A stretch of DNA of 64,000 nt, from contig JAQGDQ010000030.1 in assembly GCA_030141605.1 (NCBI GenBank), forward strand, positions 62,001-126,000, written 5' to 3'. Below the pieces are notes generated by a model that worked only from the letters and a program-made list of their open reading frames with translations, searched no databases and was not told the DNA's origin. A program made the position numbers and the translations under genes. Shown here piece after piece: positions 32,764 to 44,028 of the stretch (the first letter of the stretch is position 1; each line of letters begins with the position of its first letter). This DNA comes from Tubiluchus corallicola (Eukaryota > Priapulida > Priapulimorpha > Priapulimorphida > Tubiluchidae).

Positions 32764-35700
32764 ATGTCGGGTACAGGAGCAAACAGCCTACCAATCGGAC
32801 GCTTGAATCCGATTTTAACTGGCAGAAAGACATTCAGTGGACCTTCGCTTTTGAAACAAGCGCAAGAACTCCAAGCAATGAAACGAGGATCAGATCAAAT
32901 GGAACCGGAAGCGCAGCCTAATTATGCAGGTTTGAGAATTGAAGTTCCTGTATCGTATGAGTAGTATTTGACATACCATCTGTGAAGCGAGAAGCGCTGT
33001 TTATGAGAATAGAAATAAGTTGTCGGGCTAAGCTTTCACATCTGTAAATCATACTGGTGTTATTCTAAGTTACAATATCATCATTTGTAATTTCTCGATC
33101 ATCTCACGTAATTTTAAATTTTTGCTAAGTTTATTGAAATATTCATTGCAAAATTTTATTTAATGTATTGTATTTCAAATAATTGAGTACCTAGGTATTT
33201 GTAGGCTGGTCCTGTTTGGTCGGTAAATAAATAGAAAACATAATTTACAGACATTGGCGGCGCTATTACACTTTCGCACCGCCTAGCTTTTTCTAGGTTA
33301 TTACTCGTTTTTAGGGTCGTACGTCATCATTCTATTATTCTTACGTCATCAGTGAATGTTTCCGCTAATCTAATTATAATTTAATCACATATTTAGGTAT
33401 AATTACCAATAATTACGCTGTATTCACAGTTCTACACCTATACAGGGCGTATCGCCATCTTGTTTGTGTGTGTGTCATGTGACGAATTTCGTGCTAGTTT
33501 ATGCATTATCAGGGCCTAGTTTAAAAGGCATGTGACACACTTTTATCTTAACCGCATTTACAAAATAAAGAAAAAATCTTTACTTTTATAATCTAATAAT
33601 ACTACAGTAATAAATAAAATTAATGATATGTACTCATTATATACTCATTATCACCACCATTATTGCAGTGTTATTTTTATCGTTATCGTCATCACTACCA
33701 CTATTCTGATGCCATCGAAACAGCGAAGATACCGCGATAAATATTTCACATTATTATTTTTGTAGTAGCAAGGGAACACTGTAATACGATACAAACTCCC
33801 GTGGCTGCAACCCTAATAATCATAAATTATGAGAAGAAACTAAAGATACAGGTTAAGGGCCACATACGTCACTGCGCGAGAGCGATTGCGCATTAGTAGT
33901 GTAAACACAGTTATTCACTTTGAGCTTCTTGCATGTTGGTGACGGTAAGTAATGTATGACTTTAATCTGGAATTGTAAGGCCTAAAAACCAATAATATTA
34001 TGGGAATATGGCGTATATTACGCCTGTTGGTCTGCTTTCTGGCCTGCAGGCGTGAAAACAAACAATAGGCTAGAAAAAACTAGGAGGCGCGAAAGTGTAA
34101 TAGTGCCGGTTATTATAATAAAGAGTCAAAGTCGCTGGACAGTGAGCCAGCTATAGATATCTATTTAGCCTTAGATTCTTTTGGCAAGGTATAAATTTCT
34201 AGCCAATTTTTGCTAAGTAAATGTCAGACGTATCACGTCTTTAATTGAAACTTTACAACTGTAGAAAGAGTATGAATTTTTTTTAATCTTTCTGAAATTT
34301 TGACTATTGCCGTATTGGCAGCAGATTTGAAACTCAGACTTTTTGGTGTTTTTGCATTTGTTACTGGAAACAGAGCTTTTTCAGAAACCATTATTATATT
34401 AAGTCTACATGGTAGTATTTTTGCAAAAATTTGAATTATACTCACTGCAGTAGACTAGGTGTGATTTTGTTAAACAGTTGTGCGTTTTTGAAAATTTCTG
34501 ATTTGATTTTTGCATGTAGGATATGGACAGTTTAGTCACTTGCAGCAGCAGCAACAGCAAATGATGTCACAATATCAAAAGCTGATGTCAACTCCACCCC
34601 CAAGTATGCAACAAAGTCCTGGAGACAGTTTAACTCCAGGCTCTGATCGACGCAAAAAGAAGCGGAAGTCGCGGTGGGGTGGAGACGAAACAGAAAAGAC
34701 ATTCATTCCGGGCATGCCAACCATCCTTCCATCGAGCTTGTCACCAGACCAAGAAAGAGCTTATCTCTGTAAGCATTATTACTTTTGTATTTTTATTAGT
34801 CTAGTTAAGTAACCTATCCGCATTTTTTTTATGTTTCATCATTGTATAGTGAATTTGATAAGTTTAATAGTTGGGAACAGTTTGCCCCATGATTTCCTTC
34901 TGATGTTTTTTTTTTCAAAGACTACATTCCGCTATTTTAACTTTTGTGGTCTCCGTAGTTCTCTTCCTTCCTGATGGTTACATTTGTCAACTGGTCATTA
35001 AAATTAGAATGAGTTCATTATTATTTTTCTCTTTTTTGAAATGAATGATCATTCATTCTGGTTTAAATAACTGGCTAATTCTGACTTCTAGTGAAATGCG
35101 GATAGGTTGATGTTTTTGCATTAAGAGTTGTGTCCTCGGTTATCATTAATTAGCAGGTTAGTAGGTTAGCAACATGTCATTAGAGGAGATGGAAAAATGG
35201 ACTTTGGCATCATTTGCAGAACTTCTCAATTGTAGAATTCTCCCTGACATCTTCATACGTGATTTAACAAATAAAATTTCTCTATGAAGGGACATAATGG
35301 CATTTACTTTTTACATTATATTTATTAACTTGTATCGTGCTTTGGATATATCTACTTAGAAATTCTACTTTATTGTTTCGCTAATGTTTGTTTAGCTCTA
35401 TTGTTTTAATAATACATACTGTAGTAAGATATTTTGTTAGGAGAATTCTACACTTTGTGGTAAGTATAAACTGTATGATAGGGGTGTTGGCTGTGGGTAA
35501 TGGGTATTTTAGCAACCAGAACATTTCAGGTGGTTTCTTGTTTTGCACCACTCATGTTTTGAAATTCGTGGAGTAGGGAGTAGGTATAATTTTTTACAGG
35601 TTAGGTTCGTCGGAGAACATGAGAATCGACCGATTTGCTTTGTTTTTTCAGCACAGGTCTTCTGAAGACGTGCGCTGCGTTTTTAATTTTTTAGGTAGAG

Positions 35701-38700
35701 AAGTCTGGCATGTAGTGTACAGGTGAGGTAGTTTAATTATATTACTACAGTTAAGACATAGCTGCCAATAGGAATCTTTAAGGCAGAGAAAGTGGTATGT
35801 ATTTCACATCTTGTAATCTAGTTTAAAATAATACAAAGTTTGAAGTTGCTGAATGATATGGTAAGTTTTCTTTTTTACGTTTATGAAGTAATGTATAATA
35901 TCCGTGTGTTAAGTGTGTACTGTATAATTTTATTTCTGTGTAAATACTGATAATTTTTATTTATTGTTATAAATTGGTGTAGGCGCTATGCAAATTCTAA
36001 AACTAAAATTTTTCGATAAAAATGAGTAGACTTTTCAGTTTAAAAACTTTAATAGTAGTTTTCGTTTTAGGAGGAATGGTGTGTATCATGCTACTGTTCT
36101 TATATATCCTGCTTGGTGTTCCCATGTGGCCATGTGATGGTCTTAGTGCTCCAAATTTTTATAAATATGTTTCCGCGCTCTTTCCCACCATTTTTACCTG
36201 TGTTACATTACTATACATTTTTAATTGGAAAGCCTATCTTATTTTCGAGGAACCCTTCCTCCAATACTCTGCGCCTTCAGTCATGTGAACGCCTTGCATG
36301 GAAAATTGTACAGTATGTTACTTATGTGGCTAATCTTGGGGTTTTACCCCATTAACCCATTGTATTCCAGTGCAACTGCAAATAGAAGAGCTTTCGCGGC
36401 GACTTAGAACAGGAGATCTTGGAATTTCACCAAATCCCGAAGAAAGGTTGGAACAGTGCGGACTCAAAAACGGACTAGTGGGCGACAGCCTGCCCCCGTT
36501 CAGAGTCTGTTTTTTAACATCTTATTCATTTAATTGTATTATCAGTTTATCGCATATTGGTACTATTAGTAAACATGTGCCTTGCAATATGTTTTCTAAT
36601 AATATTGATAATTTATTAATTACTTTGAGCTATTACACATTTAAAAACAGTTTTTTGATATTTCTCAACTTTCCCTTCCCAGCAGATGAGATAAGATGAT
36701 TACCAAAAACGTTATGCAGTTAATAGTCTCTTTGTTGATGGTACCGCATGTAAATCATTTGGTTGTAACAATATGCTAAGCATTTATAACTTGCTTTTTT
36801 CATTTAATTTTATAAATTGGGCTATTTTTAAGGCGTGATCAGCTCAGTAGTTTACCGAACTGATCAGTAATTAAAGATGAGCCGATAAGAACTTGTTCAC
36901 GGATCGCAACCGAATGCCACTGCTCAGTCGTCGATCACTGATTGGCTAGGCCCATCACTAATTTGTACTTTAATACACACATTGTGTACATATATTAATT
37001 TTATAGGCTATGCTAATAAGGATGGGTTGGGCTATATTTTTGGGCTGTGTTTTCAAACTCCTAACGTTAGTTACTACCAAACTTTTGTTTTTTTCTTAGT
37101 CATTAATTGTTGTGTGATTTAAAAACAAAATGTCACCAGTGTAGATATTTTCGTCCCTTACAGAAACTTGCGCACCCATCTTAAATCAGTTCTTGCAACA
37201 AAACATGATTTCATTTTACACAGTTCCTAGTTTGGTGTGTGCAGTCTGCATTGTACAATGCACACGCCTTCCGTTCTAGCCAATCTTATAAAATTGCCTT
37301 GCAAATGTGTTTTTAGTTTTCAAGCGATTGTATAATTGTTGGCTGTTTGCTTTGTTTTTACGCATTTCATAATGAGATTTTGATTTTTATCAATCGTTTT
37401 TAACAAACAGATTTTATTTTTAGATCAATTAATGAAACTTATTTTTAATAAGGCTTTGCAGATTTACAGGGAAACCTTTTGACTTTCTTAATCAGGTTAT
37501 GAACAGCTATGAATATCGCAATTAAATTTTAATGTTGTAGTATTGTGCTGCTAATGTTTAATTACTTTTTGTAATTTTGTTTTCAATAATTTGTGTTTTT
37601 GCAGAAGTTCCACTTTCTTGGTATTATGTACTTGTTCTCTAGCATTGCTTATATTACCTAGTTATCCCAAGTTAACTTACCTTTCTTAAGCTGCTCTTTA
37701 TTCTTATTTGTCAGTTAATATGACTGATATCACTCTATATCAGATGAAACTGACAAATTTATAAAAGTGTTTTAACTATTTGTAAGATCACAAAACCTAA
37801 ATTTATATAGGTCATGAAACATAGGTAGCTCCTGTTTAATATATACATAATTATCAGAAGATTAATGTGTATATAGTTTCCCACTTGCCTGCACTTTGTC
37901 TTCGTACTAAAGGTCGCTGGTAAAGTACCTTGACTGAATTGACATAAACGCCTTGGTAGATTGCACCTTTGCTTACAGTTTAGCAAATGCTTTGATGATA
38001 TCTGAATTTCGTAAAGTCAAACGATCAGAATCTCTGCTGATTAATTTGGCGTAATTAGTAATAATTTAAATTCTTTTCATAGTACTTTTCACACAGATTA
38101 CCATGCTGACTACTCTTTCTTTCAGCTACTAAGCTTACATTAGTATGAATTATGTTATGCCAAACTTGTTTTGTTAACAGGTTGTGGAAATCAATTGTCT
38201 AAATTACTAATATTTCCATAATAATGCTTATTACTCCATGCATCGCCACACTGTATCAAGTTTCTTGTGAAATGTGCTTAAAAAATTTTTTTAGTATAAA
38301 ACCACATTTTAGGCCACTGGGCAAAACAACACATTTTGGTGTTCCAATATTAACTGGTATGACACATCTGTTGATATAATATTTGATTCGATGATCAACT
38401 AGATACAATTACAATCATGCTTTAATTAAACCTGGAACATGCTTTGAAATGTGCACAGATTACATTTGTTTTACAGTCGTGTAATCTCCAGCAAACGCTG
38501 CTATTTTCAAGTGCTTCCTAACAGGCTCACATATAAAAGCATTTTTTCATATTTAGTAAGCAATAGTGTTTATGGAAAGTATTGGAATAAATTTATAGTG
38601 TGATGGCCACAACATTAAATCATTTTATAAAGAATCTAATCACATTCTTGCCAGATTTCTTTGAAGCTTTTGAAATAATAGTGTTTGAAATGTTATTAAT

Positions 38701-41700
38701 AATGACATGCATCAGTCAGATTAACGGTCCAGCATTTGTTTCCTGTAAGAACTGAAAACATTCCTATTAATTATTAATTTTAGGAAATAATTAAATGATT
38801 ATTGTTTAAAGTCACAATATTATTGTAATGTTTTAATACTAGTTTATTTTAGAGTCTTTGTATTGTTCTCCTTGCTTGTGTACCTGTCTAATGGTCGCTA
38901 AGCCATTTTTGTTTTTTTCAGATCTCCATCGCCGGAGCCTATCTACAATAATGAAGGTAAACGATTGAACACTCGAGATTATAGAACCAGGAAGAGGCTG
39001 GAAGAAGAAAGGCACAATCTCATTCAAGAGATCTTAAAACTGAATCCAGAATTTAAACCACCAGCTGATTACAAGTATGATAGTGATTTATTATGTGGAA
39101 TCAATCAAACTAAATCATGGATAAAACTAAAACCTTAGTTGATCAGAATGTAGCTCAGAGAGATGTTTATTTGAGGCTGCTGTCAAAGGCCAAAAAAGCT
39201 GTTGTCACAAGTCATCAATATTAATTGCTAATTACGGCTGCTTTTGTAGCTCTTTGTCATGTATGAAATATTTTACAAAGCACTTATTCGCATGATTGAG
39301 CTGAATCAGTGAGGGCAATGATTTTCTGCAACAAGGAGATGTCTTCTATTGCTACAAGGACAAAGTTGCATTTTTTTATTAATACATCAAACTGTTTTTC
39401 TAAGGCAACCTTGTAACCATTTTTCAAATGACGATTACTTGGGCAATAAAACTGTTCAGAATCAATTAAACGTAAAAACTTAGTCCAGCAAATTTCATGT
39501 AACTTAGTCCAGTAAATTTCATGTTTTGTTAAGTGTAGTAAATGTTTCAGTTCGTAAATTTGTGATTCGTAATTTGATTGTACTACGTTTACTTTTTCTA
39601 CTTCTAGACCTCCTATGGTAAGAGTAAGTGACAAAGTTATGATTCCGCAAGATGAACACCCAGATATAAATTTCGTTGGTCTGTTAATCGGCCCCAGGGG
39701 CAACACTCTGAAAAACCTGGAAAAAGACGTAAGTCTTCTACTACCCTATGGTTGTGGCATGAGATGTTGAATTTTTTAGATTTTTCTCTCCATTGTGAAA
39801 TTGCGATAAGATTTGTATCATCATATTTATAACTAGAAAAGACTAATCCAAAATAGTAACTTATTCAGTAGTCTCAATAGGTTTGATCTATTATTGCAAA
39901 ATGTGTTGTTTTGGATTTGACTAAGGTTAATTAATGTGCATTTCCATGTTGACCTCATATTATAAATGTTTTCAGAAGTATTTTAAAAGCTATTCTGTAA
40001 AAGTTACCTTCATGCCTTGCTTAGCTTCCTGCGTCATGCTTAATTGCTCTTTATAGACTGGAGCTAAGATTATAATTCGTGGAAAGGGTTCTGTAAAAGA
40101 AGGTAAGATTGGCCGGAAGGATGGCCAGCCTTTGCCTGGAGAGGATGAGCCTCTACATGCATATATCACTGCGAATAATCCGGAAAGTGTGCAGAAAGCA
40201 TTGGTTAAGGTTTGTACGAGTTGCTAGCAGTTTCATGTGTACTAATTGTGCAATGTTTTAAGTTTTTTCATGCTTGTGGAGTTCACTGTAAAGTTAATTG
40301 CTGATTCTGAATCTAAAACATGAATATTTCATTAACAATATGCAATTTTAGTTTTTGTCATGATTTTTATTACTGAGAAAACTTTGATGTACTATTCACT
40401 GTGCTTTAACAAGGCATTTTATGTACAGGCACATCGTTTTACAAAAGTAAAAGGTATAGACGTAAAGTTTGTTATCGTTTTCTATATTTCTTTATCACCC
40501 TTAGTATTATGCTTGTTTTACTAGATAAGGACAGGTAAGCTACACTGAATATCGTGAAGATAGAACGTATGTTACACACATCCTCCAGCAGCATGCATCC
40601 TTTTACATGGTTATTCGTTTTACTAGATTAAAGACATAATAAAGCAAGGAATAGAGGTACCAGAGGGTCAGAACGACTTGCGTCGAATGCAGTTGAGAGA
40701 GCTTGCACTTTTGAATGGTACCCTGCGTGAGAATGAGGGTCCGCGCTGCACGAATTGTGGAGCCAACACACATCGTAGCTGGCAATGTCCTGAAAGACCA
40801 AACATTACTAACAATGTCATGTGTACAAACTGTGGTGGTGTGGGACACATTGCTAGTGATTGTCGGGAGAAACGGTAATGACATTTAATTACTGCTGTGT
40901 TCCTTCCATTTGGAGAATAAACAATTTCTAACCACTAAGGTTTAAACTTGGCACCATCTAGTAGTACTGCTGCAGCTGGTTCCAGAATTGAATCTAGGCT
41001 GAGGACTTTACTTTTAAATAACTAGGTGAGGTGAATAGTGGAGTGGTCATGGTCAGCGTGTGTGCTGAGCAGTATCAATACAGTGTTCAGTGAATGGATG
41101 AAATTTTTACTGTGTAATTTTGTTTATTTAAAACAGTGCATTTTAAATCTACAATCATTCATGGGTCATCGTAAAAATATTGCATCATATTCAATATTCA
41201 TGTATATTTATATATAAAATAAATTACTATTCCATGGGAACATCTTTGTCTGCAGTGTCGCACTATAGATGATTAGCCTTGATAACGAACAAAGTTCAGA
41301 TCCTGCCACTATCATGCATATTAAGTAGGCCTTGCCATCGAGTGTTGCATTCCTACTTGCAGCATCCCAAACTGTACAAAAAAGCTCACGGCAAAAGAAA
41401 CAATAGTAACTTTCTTGTTTACACCAAACATTCCATTGTACATAATAAAATATTTGAGTTACTTAGAAGTAACCAGATAAATATTTATTTGATTAGTTTC
41501 TGATTTAGTTGTTGGTTTATAGTTTTTTGTTTCTGTTGTTTATTCACTCATCTTTTTTTGCAGGCCAGGTTTAGGTGGAGTTGCAGCTGCTGTATCAGCC
41601 ACACCATTTCCTGGTCTTCCCGGAGCAGACAAATCTAAAATTGATGAAGAATACATGTCACTGATGGCCGAGTTAGGCGAGGGACCAGCGCCACCTCCAA

Positions 41701-43327
41701 GGGAGCAACCAGAAACTAGCTGGGGTGCGCCAGTAACGCAGACAACTCGCCCTTCTCTTTATTCGGGTCCACCAGGGCCAGCAAGTACTGGTGGACCGCT
41801 GCCTGCATTGGTAGGATTGATCTTGATAACTTGTTTTTTAATTAGCAAAAATCTGAATAAGAATTTCCAATATGGTGTTTCTCGAGTGCATTTTGCATTT
41901 GATTTAAGTTTAAAAAAAGTATTGGCCATAAGTGCACCAGTTAGGAACAGAACAGGAGTTTATCGTGTTATGCTTAAACTGCTAAGTTTCATATAAGGAA
42001 CAAAAAATTAGCATGTTAATAAGCTACGATGTAACTAAAAGTAGTAGTGAAAAGACACTGTAAACTATCAAACTTGGGATTTAATGTGTTCCCATCTGTT
42101 TGATTTTAAGTTACTTCGTTTTTTAGCCAAATGCAGGTATTCGTGGGCCACCACCAAGACTACAAATGCCGCCACCACGTGAAGGAGCGCCTTGGGGCCA
42201 AGGGCCTCCTGGATCCCAGCCAGTCAGTGGACCTGGTCAGCAGCATGCTGGAGCACCACCGCCTTTGATGTCGCAGTCAGTGGGTCCCCCGCCATGGGCA
42301 GGTCAAGGATCGGTGATGCCTGTGCCACCACCTAGCTCTGGTGTGGGACCTCCTTCCAGTGGAGCTACAGCAGCAACGACATCTGGTGCAGGATTCAGTA
42401 AGTGATGCCTTTAAGATCAGTTTCAAGCTTGATCTCAATTGTACATAAGTCCTGCAAAACTGTTGAAAAAAACGTATTGACTTTAATTTAGTTTTATGGC
42501 AATTTTGATTTGTAGAACTTTTTTGATAATTAATTGTTTTATAGATGCTCCACAGTCTGGATTATTAACTGCTCCACCTCCACCGCCTCCCAACAGTCAA
42601 GCTGGTGGAGGTAGTGGAAGCGGATTTCCTGGATTTGGAGGACAAGGTGCCTCTCCGTGGCAAGCTGGTAAAATTCTTTTTTTTATTTTGCTGGGTTAAT
42701 GATTGCTTAATATATTATAGGTCAGCATTGTTGTTATTTGAAAAACGTTGCAAAGAATTTCAAAATGTGTTGTGTGGAGTGTTTTACTTGTGTTTAATCA
42801 TGTAATTGTGTTTAATACACTTTAAAACTTACACTTTGCAGTATTCCTGCATTGAGCAAACTGATTTGCAGGGGTTAAACTGCGCCAAAATTTGCAGTCA
42901 TTTAATGATTCGCATACTTGATTGCTTCAATTTGCTCGTTTCATTTTTCTCAATACTTTCTTTGATTAAAGTAAAGACCATGATTTCCATGTCTGCTCTA
43001 GTGCAAGTTCAGTCTTATGCGTGGAGATGCTAACTTTAATATCTTGTCTGACATATTGAACTAAAAAGATTTTTTTATCTATTTTTAGGTACAGTCCCTC
43101 CACCACAAGTAAACAACCCTTGGCCACACGGAGCACCTCCACCCTGGCAAGGTATGATGGGTGTACCACCACCTGTTCCACCACCAGTGGGAGTGGGCCC
43201 ACCTCCTCCGCCACCTTCATCGGGGGCTGCAGGACAGGGTCAGCAAAGCGGCATCGATATTAATATATTGGCTGCAGCAGGTTTACCTAATCTTCTTGCT
43301 GCCCCTCCACCTCCACCCCCTAGTTAA
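32764..43327 (+). CDS. SF1: Splicing factor 1 / branch-point binding protein
   Basis: SF1 recognises the intron branch point during early spliceosome assembly and binds U2AF65. Exons: 32764-32929, 34520-34768, 36371-36446, 38922-39074, 39608-39728, 40057-40209, 40627-40874, 41564-41810, 42127-42397, 42545-42667, 43089-43327; 2,046 nt, 681 residues, complete. The start is supported by an in-frame stop 30 bp upstream. Domains in order: a long N-terminal extension with a Q run (about 64-69); the U2AF-ligand motif [11 protein letters not shown] with W108; an SPSP pair (165-168), phosphorylated in mammals; the KH domain (about 222-310) with GPRG at 243-246; the QUA2-like segment; two CCHC zinc knuckles (C347-C360 and C372-C385); and a proline/glycine-rich tail with PPPPPP runs. 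Human SF1 keeps only one knuckle; yeast BBP has two. Confidence 0.97.
33256..34108. mobile_element. Inverted-repeat DNA element in SF1 intron 1 (about 850 bp)
   Basis: The left end reads ggcgctattacactttcgca then ccgcctagctttttctag. The reverse complement of the right end reads ggcactattacactttcgcg then cctcctagttttttctag. This is an inverted repeat of roughly 40 bp with few mismatches. The exact first base and target duplication could not be fixed, so the superfamily is not assigned. The interior shows no coding frame. It fills more than half of the intron 32930-34519. Confidence 0.7.
34811..35108. repeat. Short inverted-repeat pair, possible small MITE
   Basis: aacctatccgcattt at 34811-34825 is perfectly inverted as aaatgcggataggtt at 35094-35108, enclosing about 270 bp without coding signal. 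It lies early in SF1 intron 34769-36370. A 15-bp pair could be chance; no target duplication is evident. The rest of this intron (to 36370) shows nothing recognisable. Confidence 0.35.
36835..36962. mobile_element. Possible hAT terminal fragment
   Basis: On the minus strand this segment starts ttagtgatgggcctagccaa and contains atcagttcggtaaactactg, which resembles a hAT end (TAGTGATGGGC) followed by subterminal repeats. A matching opposite end was not found. It lies in the SF1 intron 36447-38921, the rest of which shows nothing recognisable. Confidence 0.35.
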
Positions 43328-43520
43328 GCAAACATGCATCCGTTTCACTAAAATATGGTAAATCGATGTTCCTGAAAATAATTTAACTTTATTGCATGTA
43401 TCAGTGTATTTTAGCTGAATAATTTGGCACAGTTTGTTAGGTTTTAAAATGCACTATCCTTGTTTACTTGTTTGACATTATGTAGACTGTTTTACGGTGA
43501 CAAATCTGAATAACACGACT

Positions 43521-43526
43521 AATAAA
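43521..43526 (+). terminator. Probable SF1 poly(A) signal
   Basis: AATAAA occurs 193 bp after the SF1 stop codon. A second AATAAA at 43642-43647 could be an alternative that would overlap the RAP1GDS1 3' UTR. Confidence 0.55.
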
Positions 43527-43733
43527 TTTACATTTAACAACTCTTGCTTTCTTGTAAGTGATACTACTATATAAATTGAAAAGTTTTGTTCAATTGTGTA
43601 CTAATCGTACAAAAATTCATTAATTAAACATGTTTATCATAAATAAATTGATTTTGTGTTCGTGAATTCACAAGTATCTTGTTTGTCGAAAGCATAAAGT
43701 TTAAAGTTGCACGATTGATTACTCATGGTCACA

Positions 43734-43739
43734 TTTATT
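43734..43739 (-). terminator. Probable RAP1GDS1 poly(A) signal
   Basis: TTTATT on the plus strand is AATAAA on the minus strand, 290 bp after the RAP1GDS1 stop. Another minus-strand AATAAA at 43388-43393 would extend the transcript into the SF1 3' UTR. Confidence 0.5.
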
Positions 43740-44028
43740 TTTGCTATAAATAGACGCAATAAATATATGATATATGAATCGTAAGATGATACTAAATATA
43801 AATAAAAAAGAAATACATTTTTTAGACTACAAAACAGGCACAAAATGATGATATAAAGCACATTAATTACAAGCTCCAACAAGAAGCATTAAGCACCTTC
43901 TTGTAGGATTGAATATCAGTATTTATCTCAAGCGCAACACTGGAAGCAATTTGCACTTTCTATCTAACATGCACACATTCTGCACCAAATTAAAGTGTAT
44001 AATTAAGAAAGTAAGCAACAATTGGGTG

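Larger units (their letters stand above)
43328..44028. other. Convergent 3' UTR region between SF1 and RAP1GDS1
   Basis: The 701 bp between the two stop codons must hold both 3' UTRs. Poly(A) signals from both strands lie within about 200 bp of each other. No other coding sequence is seen. Confidence 0.8.

Noticed and set aside
36022-36288. Possible small membrane protein inside SF1 intron
   Set aside because: A hydrophobic frame in intronic AT-rich sequence without splice or homology support.
39284-39706. 140-codon minus-strand open frame
   Set aside because: It runs antisense across SF1 exon 39608-39728 and its intron; it has no recognisable domain and the sense exon is well supported.
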